Source: Clarkia xantiana subsp. parviflora (lineage: Eukaryota > Streptophyta > Magnoliopsida > Myrtales > Onagraceae). Taken from it: a stretch of DNA of 64,000 bases. Below are positions 1 to 13,700 of the stretch, in pieces. Location: positions 8,795,071 to 8,859,070 of the forward strand of contig JAPTYO010000011.1 of the NCBI GenBank assembly GCA_036873135.1, written 5' to 3'. A program made the position numbers and the translations under genes. Within the stretch, counting starts at the first letter, position 1, and each line of letters opens with the position of its first letter. The notes below the pieces were generated by a model. That model saw only the letters and a program-made list of their open reading frames with translations, had not been told where the DNA came from and searched no databases.

Positions 1-22
1 AAAGTAAATTTCTAATACCTTG

Positions 23-2338
23 CTAGAATTCCATCTCTAATGCATCTCCTCCATTGAATCCAAGCTTATCCACTCCGTTTCCACATCTTGCTACATTCTC
101 CTGGGCATGAAACTTCACTAGCTTCAGTGGTACCTCATTTTCCTCATTGCACCCATCTTTGCGTTTTCTTGTTGCATCACAGACGACTCTTTCATGCACC
201 ACTGAGGAATCGACCATCTCTATGTCGCCCTTAAATTTATCCTCCCCCTTCGAATTACTACTGTAAGCAGAGAGAAAGATACCTTTGTCTTCGTTACTTA
301 TGCATGCTGAGATGAACGGTGGAAGCTCGTATTCAACTCTTGATTTGCACACTACTGCTTTTGCATGGAGCTTCAGTTTGTGGCCATCGAAAACCTCCAC
401 ACCTAAATCTTCTACGATCAAGAGCCACTCTGATAAAGAAACACCCAAAGTTAGAGAAAACTACGTAAATCCACATTCTGATGTCGCCGCAAGCAAGTAT
501 GCATTATTGTGCTATGAATGAGTATTAGAGGCACTAACTGATGAGTGCTGCAGGAGAAGAGACAGCTGGCTGAGTGGATCTCTCTTTTTCCCCAGTTTGA
601 GAAGTTACCCAGTTGAGCAATTGAGAAATTAGGTAAGATTTTGAAAGTGCATTGGCTAAAGTATTGGCTTTTGAATCGTCTCCAGTTTCCCTGCAACAAT
701 ATTTGAGATGCGAATCACAATATGGCATAGTAAACAGGAAGGCATCGCCTCAAAAGTAATGTTTATTGTTCTACCTAATGAATCGAATGGCGCTCTCAGC
801 TACGAGCAACAACAATACAGCAATAGTTTTCAAGTGCTTGTTGCAAGGGTTTAGAGGGCTGATGAAGGGATACTCCACTGTTAGTACTGAATCGTATAGG
901 ACTTCTCGTAGGAAAACTTCATGTTCAAATGTCTGACACCAAGATAACTAGTTTAGAGTTGCTAGTAACTACTCGTATATACTGAGCAAAAAAAAATCAC
1001 TACTCGTATAGTCGTATATAGCAATAAAACTAAACTTTCTAAAGTAAATCCGGAGAAATAATTTCATTATGTAAGAAAGGTAGAGGCAAGTCAATATTCT
1101 CACACATATATACACTTATTGATGAGGCAATTTATTTGGACAAACAGATACCAATGTTTAAAGTTTAATTTTTTACTTATTTGACTGACTAGAAAGAGCA
1201 GCAACATCTGCCTAATTCTCTCAGAAGTCTGCAAAATGAAAACCTTCTTCAAGCTTAGAACTATATTATCCCATCAAGAGTAAGTAAGTTGCCACATTGA
1301 ATAGCTGAGGTTCTATTCTAGTTGAATTTTTGCAGACAGAGAGATACTGAAGCACAAAACTACTTACCAGTAGGGAGGAAACAGGCAAAGCTGGTTCTAA
1401 CAGCATCCTCAGAAGATTATCTAACATCCAAAAGAGAAACAAAATCAAACCAAATGACACTGATTACTGCACCCTAGCGCAGAGCACTTCAAGCAAAGAT
1501 GCACGAATTAAAACATGACTTGCTATCCAGCATGAACAGAGCAAATATGTCAACCAACAACTGCTTAACTGAAAGGAAGTGATAAAATGTTACCCAAAAA
1601 GTATACGTTCTGAAAATCGCCTATAGTGCGGATCACCCAGCTGCGCATATCTTGATCAAGCTCTGCTCGCAATACCCTTCTATCAAATTTCAAGCACAGC
1701 TTCAGCAAGAAACCCTCAGACATCACGATCCCAGCTAAATGGACAACTCTGCAACCACCCTTTATCCCCTCACGTAACTGATCGCTAATGATAGGAAAAA
1801 ACGACCTAACGTCTTTGGAAGACTTGTCAACTGTCCAAACCCTGATTAAATCCTCAAACAAAATTATACCCTCATCTTCACCCTCATTGTCAGTCTCACT
1901 CTCTATTCTGCTACAGATACAGATGTAGCTGATTATAACCTCCAAAAAACTCTCAATCTCTTTATTCAAGCTCTTTCTATGAGTTACCAAGTGGTACAGT
2001 TCGTATAGGACAGGAGCAAGCACTGCGATCTTTTTAGCTGCACTGCACGAGCTCGAACAAGAGACGAGCAGCTGGAAAAGATCCTTAACCCTAGAAACGT
2101 GCTCCGCAAGGTCCTGGACACAGAACTTGGTGGTGTGGTAGGTGAGTGCAGAGTAAAACCACACGATTTCCAGAGGCGGGTTGGGTGAAATTTGCAGAAT
2201 GCGGGAGAAAATCGAGCAGAAGTTGGAGAAATCCTTTGAACCAGCTTGGTGTTCGAGCAGAAAACGGTCGATTGATTCTCTTAGCATGGGTTGAAATGCC
2301 TGGGACGAAATTGAGCAGGTTGATCGGGAACAGCTCAT
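23..2338 (-). CDS. uncharacterised plant protein, five exons, about 504 aa
   Basis: Five exons join in a consistent phase: 1594-2338, 1368-1420, 775-932, 539-690 and 23-429, with GT donors and AG acceptors throughout and a TAG stop at 23-25. The first ATG of the first exon is at 2338; the frame is open upstream to about 2437 without another ATG, so a different start through an upstream exon is possible. The predicted protein is mostly helical in composition, with leucine-rich stretches such as LLRMLLEPALPV and LKTIAVLLLLVAESAIRFIR, and a polar, charged C-terminal part with a KRK basic patch. No signal peptide or clear membrane segment was seen. I do not recognise the family; the helical character would suit an alpha-helical repeat or scaffold protein, but that is a guess. 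The intact phase over four introns argues for a functional gene. Confidence 0.72.
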
Positions 2339-2647
2339 GTCTCTTGAGCTTATTGATGCAGAAATGTCGAGTAATTCGATCAAATTGAAGGAAAATGGAG
2401 GATATGAAATTGGGGTTTTTGCTGTAAGCAGACGTTAAAACCCTAGTATTTAGTCTATGGAGAGAAGGGAAGTTGAAGTTCAGTCGAGCTACGAAGTTCA
2501 GTGCGAGGGAATGTGGGGGCAGTTCGGTAACGGCAGCAAATTTGAATTTAGGTAGCATTAAAAGATTTTCTTTATTACATAATTGCTTCCGCACATTATG
2601 ATTGGAAGTGTTAATTTTAAAGCTCTTTCAATTTCGAGTGAACTTAA

Positions 2648-3097
2648 TATGAGATTATTTAAAATATAAGATTACAAGTAATAGTGAGTTACGTAATGTA
2701 ATATGCTCATTGTTGTTTGTAGTGGCGTAATATGAAGAGTAATGTTTGATTACAATGTGTTTGATATGCTTTGTATGTAATTTTATTATTATATATTATA
2801 TTAATCTACATGAGAGTATACAATACTTTAATATACTATAAATTTAAACGTATATTTTATTTTGAGAACAATTAACTTATTTTTTAAACTTTATATTTTG
2901 TATTTAGTACGTATACTCTATTCTTGTACTATTAAAACTAAATTCACATATATCTATTAAAATTCTATTGATTGAAACATTGTTTATAGTTTATAAGACA
3001 TTTTTCATTAAAAAAAAATATCACCGGAGATAACAAACTCATTGTGTACGAATATTAAGTGTATTATTTTTTATTATAATAATAAGTCATGAAGTAG

Positions 3098-3163
<66 letters not shown>

Positions 3164-3853
3164 TCATATAAAGTACACTGTCGATTTAATAACTAGAATA
3201 AAATAATAAACACTTCGTAATCTTGGATATGGATGTTTGGATGGATGTAATGGGGATGTAATATCACATTGCGTCCCACATTACATAACATTACATTGCG
3301 TCTCACATTACATAACATTACATAACATTACATAAAATTACACAGTGTTTATTATTTTATTACTAATTTATTAAATAGACAGTGTACTTTATGTGATATT
3401 TACAGTTTATTCTACTACTACTATTATTATTATTATATACTTCATGACTTATTATTATAATAAAAAAATCATTATCTAATATTTGTACAAAATTAATAAG
3501 TTTTTTTTCGCTTTTATGAAAAATTTCTTATAATATTGTACAAAATGTTTCAATTAATAGAATTTTAATAACTGTGTAAATTTAGTTTTAATATTTAGTT
3601 TTTATAGTTCATGAATAGAGTATACACATTAAAGTTAAACACAAAATATTTTAGTTGTTCTAAGAATAAATATATTTAATTAAAGATTATCATAGTATAC
3701 TCTTATAGATTAATATAATAATAATAAAGTCGCATTACAATGCACATTACAAAGAATATTGTGTTAATATTACAACACAACCAAACGCTGCAATCTAAAA
3801 TTATATTACATAACTCACATTACTATTAATCTCTCGTTACATCCATCAAATTG
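2648..3853. repeat. large foldback repeat of the TAATGTGAGATTAC family with an AAT microsatellite
   Basis: The stretch from about 2650 to 3200 is repeated, diverged and inverted, at about 3300 to 3850. Shared blocks are the terminal TAAGATTACAAGTAATAG, the later GAGAGTATAC block and AATAATAAGTCATGAAGTA. The arms are about 550 bp and the centre (3230-3350) is full of TTACATAACATTACAT. The content matches the Tourist-like elements at 3909 and 32583, but the usual GGGGCGTTTGG ends are missing, so this may be a decayed or internally inverted relative. Boundaries are approximate. No gene was seen in it. Confidence 0.6.
3097..3163. repeat. (AAT)n microsatellite
   Basis: About 22 uninterrupted ATA/AAT units lie inside the left arm of the foldback. 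The right arm carries only a short equivalent run near 3412-3440, so the long run expanded after the arms formed. Confidence 0.9.
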
Positions 3854-3908
3854 ACCATTTACTTCATGAAAATTTAGCCTCCCCAGGCATTGGAAAGGAA
3901 GTCACTAA

Positions 3909-4680
3909 GGGGGCGTTTGGATGGACATAATGTAAGATTACTTGAAATGTGAGATTACAAGTAATGTGAGCTACGTAATGTAATATTAGATTGCAGTGTT
4001 TGGTTTTGCTGTGATGTGGAATGTAATGTTAGATTACAGTGTTTGGTATGTCTTGTAATGTGCATTGTAATCTGATTTTATTATTATTATATTAATATAT
4101 ATATGAGAGTATATTGTATTATTATGATAAGAAAATAACATATATTTTGACAACTAATTTATTGAAGATTATGTATGTGATTAATACTATAGTCATTTAT
4201 GAATTCTAAAGACAAAATATTTAAACTCGGTACGCACAACTACTAAAATTCTATTAATTAAAACATTATATATAGTTTTATAAGATAATTTACATTGAAA
4301 ATGCAACATAAAGAACATCATGTACATTATTATTTATTATAATAATGAATTCTGAAGTATATAAAAAATAAAAAGATAATAATAATAACAATATTATTAT
4401 GATAATAAACTATAAAGATAATACAAAATATTTGATTTATTTAATAAATAATAAATAAAATACTAACACTTTGTAATGTCAGACGTAATCTCACATTACA
4501 TCTGTTTTTAGATGTAATCACACATTACGTTGAATGAAGTTTGGACGTAATCTCAGATTTTAATAGACATTACATTACAATGCACATTACGTCGTTTGGA
4601 AAATCAAACAACATAATGTGGATGTAATATGGGTCGTAATGTGAGATTACATTCCACATTACATCCTTCCAAACAACCCC
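3909..4680. mobile_element. Tourist-like MITE (PIF/Harbinger type)
   Basis: The element starts GGGGGCGTTTGGATGGAC and ends with the near-complement ATCCTTCCAAACAACCCC. It is flanked by TAA (3906-3908) on the left and TGA on the right, taken as a degraded 3-bp TAA target duplication. Inside are subterminal GTAATGTGAGATTACA motifs and AT-rich filler with no reading frame. A TAA duplication with GGGGNGTTTGG ends is the signature of Tourist/PIF-Harbinger MITEs. Confidence 0.75.
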
Positions 4681-4759
4681 TGAGAGGTAGTAGGTCCGAC
4701 CAAATACTTTTTATTTGAAGAGTTCAAATCTACGATTCAAACTTCATGAAGAACGGGGA

Positions 4760-7700
4760 TCAGATCTTGACAAAACGAACATCGTTCTGGCCAAATGCAG
4801 TGCCACATGCAGGACACTTGCGATGGCAGATCTCCAAGTTCCTCTGGATGCACTGGTTGCAGAATAGATGGTAGCATTTCACTATCACCACCTGTTTTGT
4901 TTACCACCAAATTCACTCTCAAATGCACAAAATGTTTAACCTTGAATACCAAGCAATTGATTATAGGGTTAATAATTAATAAACTGTCTGAGATTTGGCT
5001 CAGGTTGAAATATGGTGTACGTCGTTGAAATTAACTGTCTCAGGTTTGGTGTTTGTTGAAATTTGGTTTCTCCGTCTATTTTTGGGGTTAATTCTAACGG
5101 AAGTGTATCACGTGAACTCGATAAAATGGATATCCAAAAAATGCCCCTTAGTGAAAAATCTGACCTTCAGTTACCTAGTGAATTGACAAAATTACCCCTC
5201 CTAGCTAAATCAACAACTATAGGGTTTTTGGGTGGTGGCCGGTCGGAGTAGGGTCGTGGCCGGCTGAAGTAGGGTGGTGCCCGACCGGAGAAAGGCGGTG
5301 CCCGGCCGGAGTAGGGTGGCCGGCCGGCCAGAGTTGGGTGATGGTTGTTTTAATTTGACTCTAGGGGTAATTTCGTCACTTCATATTTGGTAGAAAGGGC
5401 AATTCCGACTTTTTGCAACATTCTATCAAAATTAACAGGAATTTTAGACAGAAAACCAAATTTCAACAAAGTCCAAACCTCAGACAGCTCATTTCAACAT
5501 TTTAAAGTTCAGACACCAGATTTCAACTTGGGTCAAACCTCAGACAGTTTATTAGTTATTAACTGATTATAACATAAACTGACTGACCTCCTTTGGTCGG
5601 TTGAGGCACACACTACACTTGAGGACAGCTCTAGACTCCTTGATCTCATCTTGCAGCCTCAGTATGGCTGCTTCCCCTGTCTCTGCTTGCAGTCGAGCCA
5701 CCTTCTTGTTCCACTTCTCTAGCTCCTTCTCTCGCCTCATCCTCTCTTCTCTGCAAATTTATTAATCATCCTCAGAGTCGGACTAGCTAGCATAGATAGA
5801 GATTATCCATTTAAATTTAAAAAGTAAACAAAATAAACCTTTGCGCTTTGATTTTAAGATTCATTTCCTTGACATCCCACTCGCTTTGCTCGTATTCCTT
5901 CTCAGTTAGAGCATATTGAGTTTTAAGCCATTTATACTCCTTTTCTGTCTCAGCTAGCTCCATCCTTGCCCTTTCCAGGTTGATTGCAAGCTGTCTATCA
6001 TCTTGGGTAGTTTTTATGGCCTCTTTCCTCAGTGTTGTCAGCTGCAACATTACATATACACCAAGATTCAGTATTAAAAAATAAACGGCAAGAATCTGAT
6101 TCTCTAGTTTAGGGGGAGGGGGATTAATTATATACCTCTTCCTCGTAGCGTATGATCTTTACCTTGAGAGACTCTATGTACGAGTTGATTTGTTGAAGTT
6201 GCTTTGTCAGTGCTTGGTTCTCGGAGAGCAAGGAGGTCTGAACCTTCTTTGTCTTTACACTGTCCGAAACTAGCTGCACAATGTGATGGCTATTAGCTTC
6301 AAAGCTAATTTAGTGCCAAAATTGCGAGAGCAGACAGAAACATATAATTAGACCTTAATATTGTAGTTGTCTCGCTCAGCCATTTGCTGCAATAAATGCT
6401 GATTCTGCTGTTGCATATCTTCATAAGCTTGACCAATCGTCTGTAATAACAGCAAATATTGAGTCAGTTGGTTTGTAACATCAGGAAAAAAATGAAACGA
6501 AAGACAAAAGTGTCCAGAAAAGATTTGTAAGTACAATAGGCAAGAAAGACACCTCAATTTCAGAAATATAAGTGTCTGCCTCGGACTCTTTCATTTTAAT
6601 AGCCTCCGCAAGCATGGAAATTTCCCTGCAAAATAGCAGTCCGGTGAGTTGTAGTTTCAATCACGGAGGTACTTAACTCAAGTATATGTAGTGTGAAATT
6701 AGATCTAAGCTTGAAGACAGTGGGCACTAGCAAGACACGTAATTCGTACACGAACAAATGCGTCTTGCATAGAAATGATAACTTTTCCTCAATTAGAAAG
6801 ATGAGTAGTAACCTCTCGGAAGCATCCAGTTTGGCCGTCAAATCATCTATCTCATCTCTGGCAGCAATGAGCCTCTGTTGACAAGCAATTTCAATTTCAT
6901 GGGCGGCTCTCACTCTTAACTCAAGGTTATGTTCATCTAAAGCATTCCTTAGAACTTCGGCTTGCGCAGTAGCTCTTCGCTCTGATTGTCTTATTTCTGA
7001 CACATATCTGATAACAAGTTTGAAATCCCAATGTCAGAATGGAGCCTAAGAAATTGCAGTAAGTCACAATCTCGACCAAAATGTTTACCCACGATCGTTC
7101 ATTGATATAAAAAAATTTATATTTTTAAAAACACAAGGGAAACTAAAATTTATTAAGGCAGTGTTCGGTCAATACTTTGGTGCTCAAATGAAGCATGGTA
7201 TAGCAGGAAAAACAAATAATTCAATTATGCATCCAACTGTGAGGTGGACTAGATAATAATAGGCACATGTCTTAGTAGATGATCGTGGGAAAAGGCCATG
7301 CAAATTTGTACCCTGTATAAAAAATAAAAAAATAGCATCACATCGGCTTACCTTCTATCAGAACTCTGAGATCCACACAAATCCAACAGGAAGCTCAACT
7401 CTGTTTTTTGTTTTTGCAACTTCTCTGCCTGCAACAGAATTTTTTGATCAGTATCAAAATATAATAAATTTTACTACTAAGCACCAGGATGTGCAAATTC
7501 ATAGAAGGATTTACTATAATTTGGACAAAACTAACAGAAATGACTAATGGGAGAAAAGAGAGTAAATCAATTTATAACAATCACATCCAGACTGGCTGAT
7601 ACATTATAACCCAAAAGCCACAAGTCCTATACACTAAAAAACAACAGACTGACATCATGAATACGGAAACTTAGAAAGCATTACACATAAAATCAAAGTC

Positions 7701-10700
7701 TCTCAACGCTAATTCAGTTTCTATCCTTGAGAAAAGTATTTCAGCAATATTTGGCAGAAGAGGATTGATTAGTATTTATCAGGAAAATTACCAGGGCCCT
7801 AAGTGATTTGATTTTCACCAATTGCTTCTCGCATGTATCCATCAGGCTACTTCTTTCATCACACTGCAATATCAAACAATAAATTAGCCGTTGCAATAAG
7901 TTCCTGTTATTGCTGCAAATAGGATAGTTTACTCCTTAATTATTAAGAATATTGTCAATATGCAACCACAAGTCTTAACAATACATTCTACAAGTTAAAC
8001 ATTAGCATAACAACTAAGACAAAACTTACAAAGCAGGAAAAAAGCCACACACAAAAAAAAAAAAAAAAAAAAGCAATCATAAATGATAGGGAAGGAACAG
8101 AATTCACAATTTTCATTCAATCAATCGATGATTTACAACTCTTCCAGCAGCTGTCTTATACTCAGCCAGCTAACAACTCTCTAACGAACATTCAGTTAGA
8201 AGTCTGTTATTTAACAACCAGACTTCCACTTATTACAACTAAGTCCTCCTATTTATTAACTGGACTAATTGACCCCCAAACTTGTTATTTCATGACAATA
8301 CTTCCCCCTCTAACCAAGCCTTGACCTCAAGGCTGGAAATCAGGAAATCTCACAGTCAGCTCGTGACCTCAAGGCTGGAAATCAGGAAATCTCACAGTCA
8401 GCTCGTCCAAGAATTCCCAAGTAGCTTCGGACAAGGGTTGCCCCTGCCAATGAACCAACACTTTGGTAGCAGCTCTATTTCCCCTCTTCCCCAGCTTCCT
8501 TTCCACGATGGCAGCAGGCTGTAATCCAAAACGAGCATTTTCCCTTGAATCAACTGGCAGAGGAATAATCTGGTGATTAGAGCCATGAGCCTTCTTAAGC
8601 AGGGAAACATGGAAGGTAGGGTGCACCAGAGCTTCTGCAGGCAAGTCCAGTCGATATGCCACTTCCCCAATCTTCTCAAGCACCAAGAAGGGACCATAGT
8701 ACTTGGGAGTCAACTTGTTGGCAGAGTGAGAACCACGCACAGTGGCCTGTCTGTAAGGATGAAGTTTGAGAAAGACCCAATCTCCCACCACAAATTCTCT
8801 GTCAGTTCTGTTCCTATCAGCAAACTGTTTCATCCTATTCTGAGCTCTGAAGAGGTGGTGCCTTAACATCTGAATTGTGAGTTCCCTAGATGCCAGTGCC
8901 TCGTCTACTGCAGCAACAGAAGAGTCCTTAGCCACATATGGCACAAAGATTGGAGGGGGAAATCCATAGAGAGCTTGGAAGGGAGTCATTTGAATGGAGG
9001 AGTGAAAATTCGTATTGTACCACCACTCAGCCACAGAAAGCCAAGAAGACCAACTTGCAGGTCTCTCATGTGTCATACACCGTAGGTAGCCCTCCAAACA
9101 ACGATTCACAGCTTCAGTTTGTCCATCTGTTTGAGGATGATAAGCAGTGGACATATGAAGAGATACCCCTTGCAGCTGAAAAAACTCCCTCCAAAAAGCA
9201 CTCAGGAAAATGGAGTCTCTATCTGACACAATAGTGGAAGGACACCCATGGAGTTTGTAGACTGAATCCAAGAAAACTTGGGCAACTTGGGCTGCTGAAA
9301 AAGGGTGACTCAAAGGCATGAAATGAGCAAACTTCGTCAAACGATCCACCACCACAAATATCGTGTCCATTCCTTTTGACTTAGGCAAACCCCCAATAAA
9401 GTCCATAGAAATGTCCGTAAAGACACCCTGAGGAACAGGTAAGGGGCTCAACAACCCTGGAGATGCCAGAGTCTCATACTTAGATCTTTGACAAACAAAA
9501 CACTCCCTGATGAACTTCCTGATAGCTTTAGACTGACCCCTCCAGTAAAACAGTTGCTTCAGCCTTTGAGTAGTGCCATGGATGCCAGAATGCCCACCCA
9601 AAGCTGAAGAATGAGTGAGCTCCAATAAATCCTTCCTCAAAACATCATCCCTCCCCACTACTAGTTTGCCTTTCCTTGTAAGAAGTTCTCCATTCCATGA
9701 AAAAACACCCCTAGCTGAACCAGCAACTAAATCATTAATGATTTGCTGAATGTCTATATCCTGGGTCCAACTACCCTTAACACGATCCAATAGAGCAGGC
9801 TCAATACTAGAGACAGCCAAAACTAGAAGCTCAGAACCCTGGACTCTTGACAAAGCATCAGCTACCACATTCTCCCTCCCTTTCTTATAGACAATCTCGT
9901 AATCGTATCCCATCAACTTAGAGAGCCAAGTGTGCTGTAAAGGGGTGGTGATTTTCTGTTCCAAGAGGTGCTTAAGGCTCTTTTGGTCTGTTTTGATCAC
10001 AAAATGGCTGGAAATGAGATAGTAATGCCAATGTTTTACTGCGAAAATAATGGCCAAGAGCTCCTTCTCATAAACAGACAAGGCTTGCTGTCTGGAGGAG
10101 AGTGCTTTACTGATGAAAGCTAAGGGATGGTTTTCTTGCATCAGGACAGCCCCTATGCCTTTGGAAGAGGCATCAGTCTCAACTACAAACTGCTTGCTAA
10201 AATCTGGAAGTGCTAACACTGGTGCAGCCACCAAAGCATCCCTCAAAGCTTCAAATGCAGCTTGAGCTTCAGGAGTCCACTTAAAGCTGTCTTTCCTTAA
10301 TAAGCAAGTTAGAGGCTTGGCCAACTCTCCGTATCTTTTGATAAACCTCCTATAATAACCCGTGAGACCAAGAAAACCCCGAAGCTGCTTCACATTAGTA
10401 GGTAAAGGCCACTGTTTCACTGCTTCAACTTTCGAAGGCTCAGTAGATACTCCATTACCAGAAATAATATGACCCAAGTATTCTATTGCAGATCCTCCAA
10501 ATTCGCACTTGGATTGCTTAGCAAAGAGAGTATGTTCCCTCAGCAGAGATAAAACTGCGTGTAGATGCTTAGAATGCTCCTCCAATGATCTGCTGTAAAC
10601 CAGGATATCATCGAAGAAAACCAACACACACCGTCTCAACAAAGGCTTGAAAATTGAATTCATCAAAGCCTGAAAGGTTGCCGGAGCATTAGTCAACCCA

Positions 10701-13700
10701 AAAGGCATAACCAGGAATTCAAAATGTCCCTGGTGTGTGCGAAATGCAGTCTTTGAAATGTCAGCAGCATCCATACGAATTTGGTGGAAGCCAGATCTCA
10801 AGTCTACTTTAGAGAATATGACAGCACCATGAAGCTCATCTAAAAGTTCCTCCACCAGTGGAATGGGAAATTTATTCTTCACAGTAGCTTCATTTAGTTT
10901 CCTGTAGTCTATACACATCCGCCATGTTCCATCCTTCTTCTTAACCAGTACCACAGGGGACGCAAATGGACTCTTGCTATCCCTTACCACTCCAGACTCC
11001 ACCAACTCTTTTGTCATTTTTTCTATAACATCTTTCTGAGCTGCAGGATACCTGTAAGGTTTCTGGTTGATTGCAGAAACTCCATCCTTAAGCACAATCT
11101 GGTGATCAAATTTCCTGGGAGGAGGCAAAGAATTGGGCAGCTTAAAGACATCCTCAAACTCAGTCAAAACATCACCCAACTGAGACCCCTGATCACAGCC
11201 TAACACATTAGAAGTAAAAGGCTGACCAACTTCATCTCCCACTAACTGAATGCTGCAGAGTTGCAATGAGGCCAATTCCTTCTCATTCTGAAGTAGTGAG
11301 GTCATTTTCTCCACTGAGCACAAGGAAACATCGTTGCCAGCAATGCCCTTTAATTCAATGTCCCTACCATCCACCTTGAACTTCATTAGCAACTTCTTAA
11401 AATTCCAAAGGATGTCATCAAGTGTTCTTAACCACTGTATGCCCAACACCATGTCATAGTTATCTAAAGGAATAACTAAGACATCAGCAGTAAACCACGT
11501 GCCCTGCATCATCCATTGGAACTTCTTACACATTTTAGTACAAGGGAGTTTGCTACCATCTGCCACACTCACTTTCATCATGTTCACATCCTCCAATTGA
11601 CAACCCAGCTTAGCCGCAGATCTGTCATTGATGAAGTTATGGGTCGATCCAGAGTCCACCAAAATTTGCAGCCTCCTAGTCCCCATATGGCCTTCAATCT
11701 TCATAGTAGGAAAAGAAAGAATTCCAGAAAGTGCATGAACAGATAATTGGGGCTCCTCCACATCCACAGAGTCAACGATATCCACCAATTCATCATCATC
11801 CTCCATGAATTCAGCATCCAAACCAAAATATTGCCTTCTTGGACATCTATGAGCTGGAGTGAATTTTTCTGGGCACCAAAAACACTCACCTCTCGCCCGT
11901 TTGGCATCAATCTCTTTGATACTTAATGCCTTCCTTGCAGGAGGTCCCACACTCTGCAAAGGCTTTGCAGGAGAGGGCAATATGGGCAACTTGCTAGCAT
12001 TAGATGGGAAAGGCACCCTACTCTGAGATGGTGCAGCAACCACAGGTTTCTGATAGTATGGGGCTTGTCTACCAGCAGATTTGGCTAAAGCAGCATTTGT
12101 AATTTCCTGAGCTCTCGCCAAAGAGTACGCATCACGCAAGGTTCTAGGCCTAAACATCTTCACTGGGCATCTTATCTCAGTCACCAACCCCCTTATAAAG
12201 ATACTAACAGCATACTCTTCGCAAATGGATACTTTGTTCAGCAGTGCATCAAAGGATCTACAATAATCTTTGAGAGAACCAACCTGATATAGAGCTGTAA
12301 GGTCCTCCATTGCATCCTCAAAGAAGGAATCAGAAAACCGCGCTGTAATTGCACGCACATAATCAGGCCATGAAAGAGCTGGTGCAGTTGTTCCCCTCGT
12401 CTTCATGTAGGCTTGATGCCACTGAAGTGCATCCCCATCCAGATGGATTACTGCATAACGCAGCTTCAAATGATCCGGAGTTTCATCAATTGTGAAGAAA
12501 TGTTCACAGCGATACAGCCAACCTTGGAGATCTTCTCCATCAAAGCGCGGAAAATCAACTCTACCGAACCGAACTTGCTTCACCTGATGCGGAAATTGAA
12601 CCTGCTGCAATCCAGCCTCAGCTCGAGTTGAAGTTTCTCCTGCCGGAGTACCTCCCATCTGCGAAATCTGAAGAGAAATTTCCTTCAATTGGCTAAAAAT
12701 CCCCGTCTGCTGAGCCGTAAACTCAGACTGCTGTTCCGCCACAGCAGCATACTTGATATTCAATCCAGCAATCAGATCACGCGTCTCATTCGCCACATCG
12801 CGCGCCTCGTTTGCAGATCGATCAATACGCAGAATCGCCTTGTCCTGCTCGCGTAATTGAGCTTCCAACTTCTTGATTTCTTGACCTCTGGTAGCGTCTG
12901 CCATACTCGCACAATTGAAACAACAGAGTACTTCGGAGCACAATCAGAACCACAGCGCCGCCGGAATAGAGGAGAGGATCGGAGCTCTGATACCAATTGA
13001 TAGGGAAGGAACAGAATTCACAATTTTCATTCAATCAATCGATGATTTACAACTCTTCCAGCAGCTGTCTTATACTCAGCCAGCTAACAACTCTCTAACG
13101 AACATTCAGTTAGAAGTCTGTTATTTAACAACCAGACTTCCACTTATTACAACTAAGTCCTCTTATTTATTAACTGGACTAATTGACCCCCAAACTTGTT
13201 ATTTCATGACAATAAACCACGTAACCAAAATAAAAGATCCTACAAGATATTGATGGTTTTTATACAATTTTTGCTTTGACGAGTCTTATCCAAACAGACC
13301 ATCTAATAGGTATCAGTAATGACAAAGAGGATTCTGAGGATACCGCTGCAAAGGGAGAAGTTATCCAAAGACATTGTTATGTGTATCTCCATTAACCACA
13401 TATACTGTACGTACCTTCCTATATAAAGAAGCTCTTAACAACTTTGCCTCTTCACACAAGGAAAGAGCTTCTCTAGCTACACCGTTCCAGCGCTTTAGTT
13501 GTGCTTCCATCATGCCCATTTCCTTGGACAAAGCGAAAGCCATCACGCGAAACTCTGATTTGATATCGTTTCTACCTGAAGCAATAAATGAAAGCAATTA
13601 AAAACCAAAAGCTTTACTCTTACAACAAAACAATTTAAGCCGAATCAATTCTTTTAACCTGAATCCTGAACGGTTTCTTCCATTTTAATCTCTAAATCAT

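Noticed and set aside
285..521. Plus-strand open frame of 78 codons
   Set aside because: It overlaps the last exon of the minus-strand gene and has no recognisable features; a shadow frame.
8573..9234. Plus-strand frames opposite the chromovirus pol
   Set aside because: They are antisense shadows of the conserved integrase and chromodomain region.
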